Positions 49,385 through 55,896 of a stretch of DNA of 59,275 nt are shown here, piece by piece. The stretch is from Fusicatenibacter sp. (lineage in GTDB: Bacteria; Bacillota; Clostridia; Lachnospirales; Lachnospiraceae), in NCBI GenBank assembly GCA_017887445.1, contig JAGHIA010000022.1, forward strand, positions 1 to 59,275, read 5' to 3'. The position numbers and the translations under genes are program-made. The notes under the pieces were generated by a model that ran no database searches, had not been told where the DNA came from, and saw only the letters and a list, made by a program, of their open reading frames with translations. The first letter of the stretch is position 1. Every line of letters begins with the position of its first letter.

Positions 49385-49477
49385 AATCCCCGGAAAACAT
49401 TTTTTCAGAAGATATCGTAACCATTCAGCCAACGGATCGTTTGAAAATATCTTCCGAAAAATGTTTTTCCGGGGATT
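49385..49477. repeat. 31-bp-arm inverted repeat around a core element
   Basis: AATCCCCGGAAAACATTTTT...AGAAGATAT and ATATCTTCC...TTTTTCCGGGGATT pair over about 31 bp with few mismatches, with a core fragment (GTAACCATTCAGCCAACGG) in the loop. It could terminate the membrane-protein gene and the biosynthetic operon. Confidence 0.75.
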
Positions 49478-49479
49478 AT

Positions 49480-49622
49480 CACAGTTCTGCCTGCCACTAT
49501 CCCGCAAGGTGTTTTCGCGCAGAATGCGCGAAAACACCGAGACCTGCAGCGCGAAACTGCATGAAATGCAGTTTCTGTGCATTGCGAAGCGTGTAATAAT
49601 TCGGCAAGGCTGAACCGTTACA
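49480..49622 (-). repeat. Family B repeat, inverted copy 3
   Basis: The reverse complement of family B, from CACAGTTCTGCCTGCCACTA to CGGCAAGGCTGAACCGTTAC. It has more substitutions than the other full copies, including CGAGACCTGC for CGAGGCCTGC. It lies just downstream of the biosynthetic cluster. Confidence 0.88.
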
Positions 49623-49654
49623 CATTCTGTGTGAAATGCCTTGCGTAAATAAGA

Positions 49655-51163
49655 TCAGAACCGCTTGATCTTTCTGGAAGCAGTTTTCTCAAATTCCGTC
49701 TCACGCACTTTCAGGCTGTAAATGCGCTTGTAGACCGGGGCGCTCTGATTGTAGTCGTCCACCGCCTGCTGCAGCTGTCCGCGGATGTCGCTGATCTGCT
49801 CTTTCTGGGCGTACTCATAGTCCGGATAAATTTCCGCCTCGATGATTCCCTGGGTCTCCCGCACCAGAACCTCTTGTACAAGACGTACCTGGCTGAGACG
49901 GTTTTCCAGTTCCTCCGGGGAAACGTTTTCCCCGTTCTTTGTGATGATCAGATTCTTCTTCCTGCCGGTCAGGTAAATAAATCCTTCTTCATCCACATAT
50001 CCCAAATCGCCGGTGTGCAGCCAGCCGTCCGTCAGCGTTTCCGCCGTCTCCTCAGGCATTTTGTAATATCCCTGCATCACGCTGCTGCCTCTTACCCACA
50101 GCTCATGGTCCACCACCTTCGCCTCGCAGTTCGGTACCAGCTGTCCCACGGATTCCTTGCGGATGTTCCAGCTGACCGTGGTGCTGATGACCGGAGAGCA
50201 CTCAGTCATGCCGTACCCCTGCAGAATGGTGATGCCGTACCGGTTGAACAGGTCAATGTAGGCCGGGTCCAGATAAGCTCCGCCGCTGCAGATGGTGTGG
50301 AGCTGGTCGCCGAATACCTCCGTTCTCACGATCTCTGCCGGAAGCGCGGATACCTCCTCCAGCTTTCTGGCAAAGGTCTCGATCATCAGCGGCACCATGA
50401 GGATCATGTTCGGCTGGAACAGCTTGATATTTTTCGCCACGCGCATCAGAGAATCGTTGACGCAGATAATACTGCCCAGGGACAATCCCTTTAAGATATC
50501 CATACTCAGACAGTAAGCGTGGTGAATGGGCAGCACCGAAAGGATGACGGTCCGCGGCGGGATTTTCATATCCAGACAGGTGGCGTTCTCCGCCAGGTTC
50601 CGGTGCGTCAGCATAACGCCCTTGCTCTTTCCGGTGGTTCCTGAGGTAAACATGATCGTACACAGCTGCTCCGGGTCCGGCTCATAGTCAAAGGCGCCGG
50701 CGTTCTCCGCGAGCAGTTGTCCAAGGGACAGCCATCCGTCCTCGTGTACCGGCTTCTGCATGGAGATCAGATGTTTCAGCTTCGGGCAGGTTTCCCGCGC
50801 CAGACCGGCCACATCCGCACGGCACTCGTCCAGCACAAGGGTGGTCACATCCGCCCGGTCCAGAAGTTCACAAAGCTCCGCCGCCGGAAGGGACGCGTCC
50901 AGAGGAACCGCCACGTTTCCGCAGTTGACCGTTCCAAGATAAGCAATCAGCCAGTGATAGGAGGTACTTCCGATCACCGCCACATGCTTTCCCTGCTCCC
51001 CAAGGGCGCACATCGCCCGGGAAAAACTCTCGCTGTCCTCCCTGAGCTGCGTATAGGATTTCGTCTCGATCTTTTTCGGTCCCGCCTTATAGCGCACCGC
51101 GTCTCCGTCTCCATAAGTTTCCTGGGCCTGAACCAGGATCTCCCGTATTGTACTTAAGACCAT
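49655..51163 (-). CDS. Stand-alone AMP-forming acid:carrier-protein ligase (adenylation enzyme)
   Basis: A 502-residue member of the ANL superfamily, start after AAAGGAGGGAGAAC. Core motifs are intact: TIMFTSGTTGKSKGV (P-loop), GYGMTECSP, TGDLGYVDEEGF, GRKKNLIITKNGENVSPEE, and C-terminal catalytic Lys in EKTASRKIKRF. It activates a carboxylic acid with ATP and loads it onto a thiol. Here the carrier-protein gene lies 18 bp upstream and a condensation-domain gene follows that, so loading onto that carrier is likely. The sequence resembles long-chain acyl ligases more than amino-acid adenylation domains, so a fatty acid is the best guess for its substrate. Confidence 0.9.
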   Translation of the reverse strand: MVLSTIREILVQAQETYGDGDAVRYKAGPKKIETKSYTQLREDSESFSRAMCALGEQGKHVAVIGSTSYHWLIAYLGTVNCGNVAVPLDASLPAAELCELLDRADVTTLVLDECRADVAGLARETCPKLKHLISMQKPVHEDGWLSLGQLLAENAGAFDYEPDPEQLCTIMFTSGTTGKSKGVMLTHRNLAENATCLDMKIPPRTVILSVLPIHHAYCLSMDILKGLSLGSIICVNDSLMRVAKNIKLFQPNMILMVPLMIETFARKLEEVSALPAEIVRTEVFGDQLHTICSGGAYLDPAYIDLFNRYGITILQGYGMTECSPVISTTVSWNIRKESVGQLVPNCEAKVVDHELWVRGSSVMQGYYKMPEETAETLTDGWLHTGDLGYVDEEGFIYLTGRKKNLIITKNGENVSPEELENRLSQVRLVQEVLVRETQGIIEAEIYPDYEYAQKEQISDIRGQLQQAVDDYNQSAPVYKRIYSLKVRETEFEKTASRKIKRF

Positions 51164-51180
51164 GTTCTCCCTCCTTTCAC

Positions 51181-51408
51181 TCAGGCAGTCAGCTGCTCCA
51201 GATATCCGACCGCTTCCTGTACCGTGCGGATATTCGCCGCCTGTGTCTCGTCGATCTCCACCTCAAACTCGTCCTCGATCTCCCCGAGCATACTCATAAA
51301 ATCAAAGGAAGTAAATCCCAGATCCTCCATAAATCTGGATTCCGGCTTCACCTGCTCCGGCTCCACTTCCACATAATTACAGATAATCTCTACCAGTTTT
51401 TCAAACAT
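51181..51408 (-). CDS. Acyl/peptidyl carrier protein
   Basis: A 75-residue acidic carrier; start at 51408 follows GGAAG, and a TTG four codons earlier is possible. The phosphopantetheine site is DLGFTSFDF with S34, in the usual position between helices 1 and 2 (DSL is replaced by T-S-F). Part of a tight operon between the condensation-domain gene and the ligase. It would carry the acid activated by the ligase to the condensation protein. Confidence 0.92.
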   Translation of the reverse strand: MFEKLVEIICNYVEVEPEQVKPESRFMEDLGFTSFDFMSMLGEIEDEFEVEIDETQAANIRTVQEAVGYLEQLTA

Positions 51409-51446
51409 TTTTACTTCCAAATTTCTATCCTCCCAAACGATTTGTG

Positions 51447-52850
51447 TTATACCAGCCGGATGATATCCCCAATGGGAAGATCCGGATTCTCCGCTCCCTT
51501 GAACATGATTTTGCAGAGATAATAATAGAGATACTCCAGATCCTGTCTGGAAACCGCCTTCACCTGATGCTCAAAGTTGAAATCCAGGCCATTGTCCTCC
51601 GGACGGTGCATGACGGTGAGATACATACCCTGGGTGGTCGCCCCGTTGGGGTACCATTTCGTCTTATAGCGGATCTCGCCCAGCTGGTCCAGTCCCTTCT
51701 CCTGCAGGGTCATCGGCTGATAGGTCAGCGACATGGGTTCATAGGTCAGGCCCTGGGGATGGGGATAGGTCTTTGCCCGGTGGATAAAATATTCCACCGG
51801 ATTGTAGTTGGCGTGGCGGAACATTTCATTCTGCTGCTCGCGGATCTTGTACACACCCTCCAGGAAGGTCATGGATTCCGGAAAGATCGTCCGGAAGGGG
51901 AAGGAATGGATCCTTGTGCCGCCGCTCTTTTTCTCTTTGATCGTGGCTCTGCGGGCGATGGCTGTATGGATGCTCACGTCCTCATTTCCGTTCATCTTCT
52001 GGAAATAGGTGCGCAGTCCCATGATCAGCAGACATACCAGGGAAACGTGATATTTCTCGCAGAAGTCCATCAGGCGCTTCGTGGGCTCCGCCTCCAGATG
52101 AAAGATATCCAACGCGGAATCCACAGAATCCGACACGTCCATGGCCGCGCGCAGGGCCGGGTCGCCAAAGCGTTCTCTCGCCGCCTCCAGCTTCTGCGGT
52201 CCCAGAAGGCCGTTGTAAATCGGCTCCGATGTCTCGATGAGCTTCTCGAAATATTCCCGGTCTCTTTGCTGAGCCTTGGAATTCTGCTCATAGGCCAGAT
52301 CCTTTTGCAGCTGTTCTATGTAGGAAGCCATATCCTTAGGATACGGCACGCCCTCAAATTTGGCGTTGCAGTACAGCTCGATGATGTCTTTCAGAAAGCA
52401 GATCAGCGACTGAGCGTCCACCAGCCGGTGGTCGCCCAGAAAGTAAAGGCCGTTGTAGCCGTCGGGCATATGGATCATCACCACGCGGTTCATGGGCGCG
52501 TCCATTGCCGGGAACGGCTTTGTGGTCCACTTCTGCATAATGGCCTCGGCTTCCTCCATGGTCTTTCCGGAGAAATCCACAAACTCGATCTCCCGCTCCT
52601 CCTTGTCCACAACATACTGGTACCAGGTGCCTTCCTTATCCTTGGCGAAGCGCACCCGCATGGACTCGCAGCGCTCGTAGGCTTTGTAGATGGCCTGGCG
52701 CAGGGCGTCCCAGTCAAGCTCCGTCTCAATGGTCAGACTGGTGCCAATGTTCAGCACCTCTTTCTTGGGGCAGGAATTCTGGTAAAAGAAATGAAATTTC
52801 TGCGCAGCAGTCAGCGGGTATACCGGGTATCCTTTTCTTTTTCTCATCAT
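51447..52850 (-). CDS. Stand-alone condensation-domain-like acyltransferase
   Basis: A 467-residue protein of the CoA-dependent acyltransferase/NRPS condensation superfamily. N-terminal YPLTAAQKFHFF matches the C1 motif. The C3 motif HHxxxDG reads D140-H141-RLV-D145-A146: the second His and the Asp are kept, the first His and Gly are not. The late segment TYPHPQGLTYEPMSLTYQP fits the latch region. It is expected to join the carrier-bound acyl group to an amine or alcohol. Its start overlaps the hydrolase stop (ATGA), so the two are translationally coupled. Confidence 0.87.
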   Translation of the reverse strand: MMRKRKGYPVYPLTAAQKFHFFYQNSCPKKEVLNIGTSLTIETELDWDALRQAIYKAYERCESMRVRFAKDKEGTWYQYVVDKEEREIEFVDFSGKTMEEAEAIMQKWTTKPFPAMDAPMNRVVMIHMPDGYNGLYFLGDHRLVDAQSLICFLKDIIELYCNAKFEGVPYPKDMASYIEQLQKDLAYEQNSKAQQRDREYFEKLIETSEPIYNGLLGPQKLEAARERFGDPALRAAMDVSDSVDSALDIFHLEAEPTKRLMDFCEKYHVSLVCLLIMGLRTYFQKMNGNEDVSIHTAIARRATIKEKKSGGTRIHSFPFRTIFPESMTFLEGVYKIREQQNEMFRHANYNPVEYFIHRAKTYPHPQGLTYEPMSLTYQPMTLQEKGLDQLGEIRYKTKWYPNGATTQGMYLTVMHRPEDNGLDFNFEHQVKAVSRQDLEYLYYYLCKIMFKGAENPDLPIGDIIRLV

Positions 52851-53800
52851 TTTATGATCCCTCCAGTAAATTGGTCCAGAACCGCCTCGTAGGCTTCCGG
52901 ATTTTTATAGTAACTTTCCGCGTGGCCGGCGCCGTCCACAATCCATTTGCGTGCCGGTCCGGCATAGTTTCGATAGATTTCCTCACACATGGAACACGGC
53001 ACAAAAGTATCGCCGCTGCCATGGATCAGCAGCGCCGGCAGCCTGGCCTTTCTTACCTCCCGTGCCGCGTTGCACTGGTCCAGGCCATAGCCGGCTTTCC
53101 GCCGGTTGACCAGCTCCGCGATCGTCAGCATAGGGAATGCCGGCAGGTGATACATGGAGTGCAGCACATGGGTGAATACCTCTTTGGGCGACGTAAACGC
53201 ACAGTCGGAAACGATTCCCTTTACCTGCGGGGGCAGATTAAGACCGCTGGCCATCAGCACCGTGGAACCGCCCATGGACGTTCCGTGGAGCAGAATCTGC
53301 ACCGGGCAGCTTTCGTCTTTCTCTGCCTTCCGGATCATCCAGTCAATCCACCGAAGCGCGTCCAGCCGGTCCATACAGCCGAACCCTATATACTCGCCCT
53401 CGCTCTGTCCGTGGGCGCGCTCGTCCACCAGCAGCACACGATAACCATGGCGCAGATAGTAGCCGGTGAGACCGATATAATCGCTCATCCCCTCGCTGGT
53501 GTAGCCGTGGAAGCAGATGACCGCCCGGTCTTTTTTCTCACCGGCAAAATAAGTGCCGTGAAGTCTCAGGCCGTCCACAGAGGTGATCCATACGTCCTCC
53601 CTTGGCTGAGCCATCATCCATTCCCTTTTCTCTTTCATCATCGGCATGTACTTTGACCAGTCCGTCCCGGACATTTTCATGGTGCGTTCTTTTTTCGCTT
53701 TTGAGCGTTTCATGGTCCGTCTGTAAAAATAGAAGGAGGCGCCAAGCTCCGCCGCCGTTCCGACGCCAAGCAGAGCCGCCGTTTTTTGTAACCATTTCAT
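52847..53800 (-). CDS. Membrane-anchored alpha/beta hydrolase
   Basis: A 317-residue protein; start at 53800 follows AAGGATGATGGAAAA. A membrane anchor lies at residues about 5-28, then the hydrolase fold: ICFHGYTSEG (oxyanion loop), nucleophile S175 in HGTSMGGST, acid D in GSGDTFVP, and H in DGAGHAES. It belongs to the BAAT/Bem46-type group. In this operon it may release, recycle or cleave the product of the ligase/carrier/condensation proteins at the membrane. Four-base overlap with the condensation gene. Confidence 0.9.
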   Translation of the reverse strand: MKWLQKTAALLGVGTAAELGASFYFYRRTMKRSKAKKERTMKMSGTDWSKYMPMMKEKREWMMAQPREDVWITSVDGLRLHGTYFAGEKKDRAVICFHGYTSEGMSDYIGLTGYYLRHGYRVLLVDERAHGQSEGEYIGFGCMDRLDALRWIDWMIRKAEKDESCPVQILLHGTSMGGSTVLMASGLNLPPQVKGIVSDCAFTSPKEVFTHVLHSMYHLPAFPMLTIAELVNRRKAGYGLDQCNAAREVRKARLPALLIHGSGDTFVPCSMCEEIYRNYAGPARKWIVDGAGHAESYYKNPEAYEAVLDQFTGGIIK

Positions 53801-53833
53801 TTTTCCATCATCCTTTTTCTGCGCGCGAAGCGT

Positions 53834-53888
53834 GTAATCGTTCAGCAATGCTGAACGGTTACAACGATTCAGCTGGCTGAACCGTTAC
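53834..53888. repeat. Two core palindromes in tandem
   Basis: GTAATCGTTCAGCAATGCTG...GGTTAC followed directly by ACGATTCAGCTGGCTGAACCGTTAC. The second supplies the TAA stop of the SCP2-like gene on the minus strand. Confidence 0.8.
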
Positions 53889-54217
53889 TTTCTTTTGCTT
53901 TCGATCAGTGTCTTCAGCTTCAGCGCCTTGTCGATATTGCCCTCTACCTTCAGCTGCCCCAGCGTGAACGCCAGGATTGGGTCTTTCTTTCCCTCGGCGA
54001 TCTTCAGCAGGGTGTCCGCGCTGCAGATAAACATCGCGTCACGGTCGTGATACTCATAAGGCTCCACCGCCAGCGTTCCGTCTTTGACCTCCGCGTAGAA
54101 AATTCCTTCGGCCTCGCCTGTGATATTAAACTGAAACGCCAGATGCTCGCTGATATCGCTCACATCCGCCTCCATAAACATTCCCTTTACCTTTGAAAAC
54201 ATCTCTGCGTATGTCAT
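53885..54217 (-). CDS. SCP2-like sterol/lipid-carrier domain protein
   Basis: A 110-residue protein with AAGGAGGAACT before the ATG. The stretch FQFNITGEAEGIFYAEVKDG, CSADTLLKIAEGKKDPILAFTLGQLKVEGNIDKALKL is the SCP2 lipid-binding fold. SCP2 domains hold fatty acyl or hydrophobic ligands, so it could present substrate or product to the pathway. It is the first gene of the biosynthetic operon, directly behind two TetR operators. An 84-bp repeat-filled gap separates it from the hydrolase. Confidence 0.9.
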   Translation of the reverse strand: MTYAEMFSKVKGMFMEADVSDISEHLAFQFNITGEAEGIFYAEVKDGTLAVEPYEYHDRDAMFICSADTLLKIAEGKKDPILAFTLGQLKVEGNIDKALKLKTLIESKRK

Positions 54218-54230
54218 AGTTCCTCCTTTT

Positions 54231-54246
54231 TCGACCGTTGGTCAAC
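54231..54246. promoter_or_regulatory. TetR operator, proximal copy
   Basis: TTGACCAACGGTCGA on the minus strand, with inner symmetry GACC-AAC-GGTC, just before the SCP2-like ribosome site. The same 14 bases recur at 54276-54291. Confidence 0.8.
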
Positions 54247-54263
54247 AAGTTCTTTTAAGTAAC

Positions 54264-54291
54264 AGTACCATTTTTCCGACCGTTGGTCAAC
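54264..54291 (-). promoter_or_regulatory. Biosynthetic operon promoter with distal TetR operator
   Basis: TTGACC as -35 (within operator TTGACCAACGGTCGG, 54276-54291), 17 bases, then TACTGT as -10. The repressor would cover the -35 here and the leader at the second site. Confidence 0.7.
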
Positions 54292-54349
54292 TGTAAAACC
54301 CATAAAAAATATGCCGGAAACTCTCTGCTATTTCTGTAGCTTTTATCCG

Positions 54350-54379
54350 TTGTCAGAGGAGAGCGGACTGTGGTATAAT
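54350..54379 (+). promoter_or_regulatory. Promoter of the TetR gene
   Basis: TTGTCA (54350-54355), 18 bases, TATAAT (54374-54379). It does not overlap the operators, so the regulator gene may be expressed constantly. Confidence 0.75.
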
Positions 54380-54416
54380 TATATATTATTGCCCGAAACA
54401 AGAGGAACAAGGACAT

Positions 54417-55028
54417 ATGCAAAAGCAAGACAAATATGAACGGATTCTGGATGCGCTGCAGACACTTCTGGAGAACAAAAATCTGCAGACGATCTCCGTC
54501 AGCGAGATCGCCCAGGCGGCCGGCATCGGCAAGGGGAGCATCTACTATTATTTTTCCTCAAAGGAGGCCATCCTGGAGGCATTGGTGGCACGAAGCTACG
54601 AGAAACCGCTGGAGACGGCCAAGCAGCTGTCCATGCAGCCGGATATCTCCCCGTTTACGCGGATGGCCATGATCTTTCAGGCCTGCCGCAACATTTCCAC
54701 GGAATTCCTCAAATCGGAGACGAAATCCGACGCCGGCTCCGCGGAAAAAGCCTTTCTCCACCAGAAATATATGACTCATATCATCCGGGAGCTGAAGCCT
54801 GCGCTGGCCGAAATCATCCGTCAGGGGATCTCTGAGGGCACGATCCAGTTTGACCGGCCGGAGGTGCTGGCGGAAATCGTGCTGATCGTCCTGACCGTGA
54901 AGCTGGACAATACGCTGGCGCCGTCCTCTCTGGAGGAGATCCGCGACACCATCGCGGGACTGGTCACACTGCTGGAAAAAGGAACGGAAAATCCAGCGGG
55001 GTCTTTAAATTTTCTGAACGCCCTGTAG
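54417..55028 (+). CDS. TetR-family regulator of the biosynthetic cluster
   Basis: A 203-residue repressor; start after AGAGGAACAAGGACAT. HTH: TISVSEIAQAAGIGKGSIYYYFSSKEAIL. The C-terminal ligand domain is helical (LKPALAEIIRQGISEGTIQF). It is divergent from the SCP2-hydrolase-condensation-carrier-ligase operon and separated from it by two identical operators in the operon's promoter. A fatty acyl or aromatic ligand is plausible given the cluster, but this is inferred. No upstream neighbour in its own operon. Confidence 0.92.
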   Translation: MQKQDKYERILDALQTLLENKNLQTISVSEIAQAAGIGKGSIYYYFSSKEAILEALVARSYEKPLETAKQLSMQPDISPFTRMAMIFQACRNISTEFLKSETKSDAGSAEKAFLHQKYMTHIIRELKPALAEIIRQGISEGTIQFDRPEVLAEIVLIVLTVKLDNTLAPSSLEEIRDTIAGLVTLLEKGTENPAGSLNFLNAL

Positions 55029-55055
55029 CTGCAGTTCAACATGGTCATTCAAAAA

Positions 55056-55075
55056 CCCCGCTGCAAGCAGCGGGG
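55056..55075. terminator. Hairpin after the TetR gene
   Basis: CCCCGCTG-CAAG-CAGCGGGG, 28 bases past the stop; T-tract only on the minus strand side (AAAAA on plus). Likely ends the TetR transcript imperfectly. Confidence 0.6.
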
Positions 55076-55128
55076 GATCCGGCTTGCTGCGCTGCGGAAC
55101 AGCGGGATATTTGGTCTACGCTGCGCTC

Positions 55129-55280
55129 CGGTCAGTGCTTAACGTGTGCCACCGGCACACAGCACCGCCAAACCTCCATGCAAACGCAAGGTGAATTGCC
55201 GCTTGCGGCAAGAGACAGCAGCCTGGGCTGTGGCTGCCAGGCTCGTTGCTTGCGGGATAATGGCTGGCTGAATCGTTACA
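55129..55280 (+). repeat. Family D repeat, long variant
   Basis: Contains CTTGCGGCAAGAGACAGCAG, GCCTGGGCTGTGGCTGCC, GGCTCGTTGCTTGCGGGATA and ends GGCTGGCTGAATCGTTAC. Shared with 151-213 and, inverted, 14097-14150. Confidence 0.75.
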
Positions 55281-55307
55281 ATTTTTTTCTTTATGGAGGT
55301 ATGTGAA

Positions 55308-55640
55308 ATGGCTATAACCGTCAACATTTATTATACCGGAAAAAACGGAAACGCAGGAAAGTTCGCGGAGGAAATGGTTTTGCGCGGAATTGTGGATGAT
55401 ATTCGCCGGGAACCCGGAAATCTCAGATATGAATACTTTTTTCCAATGGACGATAAGGAAACTTTGCTTCTGATCGACAGTTGGGAGGACCAAAAATCTT
55501 TGGATATCCATCATGCTTCACCGATGATGACTCAGATTGCAGCGCTCAGAGAAAAATATGATCTTCATATGAAGGTAGAGCGTTATGTATCTGATACTGA
55601 ACCTATACCGGACAGCGATAAGAAATTCATCAAAGAATAA
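55308..55640 (+). CDS. Putative quinol monooxygenase (ABM domain)
   Basis: A 110-residue protein with GGAGGTATGTGAA before the ATG. The antibiotic-biosynthesis-monooxygenase fold is visible: ITVNIYYTGKNGNAGKFAEEM, EPGNLRYEYFFPMDD, LLLIDSWEDQKSLDIHHASP. Family members (YgiN-like) are small dimeric enzymes that oxidise quinols or scavenge reactive species without cofactor. It follows the long family D repeat and has no partner gene. Whether it is linked to the adjacent biosynthetic cluster is unclear; a terminator separates them. Confidence 0.87.
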   Translation: MAITVNIYYTGKNGNAGKFAEEMVLRGIVDDIRREPGNLRYEYFFPMDDKETLLLIDSWEDQKSLDIHHASPMMTQIAALREKYDLHMKVERYVSDTEPIPDSDKKFIKE

Positions 55641-55707
55641 GGCTCTTATTTTCTTAATCCTATCCTGCAAGTCTTGTAATAAAACACGCTTCAATAGTGA
55701 GGAAAAG

Positions 55708-55840
55708 CGTAACCATTCAACCCGCCGAATGGTTGCGGCATCCGGCCATTGAAAATTGCTTCGCAATGGGCCGGATGCCTGCAGGCACCACGCTTTTATA
55801 CGGTCTGCGCAGGAAATGCGCAGACCTGGCTGAATAGCTA
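55708..55840 (+). repeat. Family D repeat, full copy
   Basis: From GTAACCATTCAACCCGCCG to GACCTGGCTGAATAGCTAC; stems GGCATCCGGCCATTG/CAATGGGCCGGATGCC and GGTCTGCGCA/TGCGCAGACC. It contains the modules seen singly in the other D copies. It lies between the monooxygenase and the beta-galactosidase stop. Confidence 0.85.
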
Positions 55841-55896
55841 CGAAAGATCTGCTGCTTTTTCTCATCTCCCAAAACTATCCAAAAACTATCAAAAAA

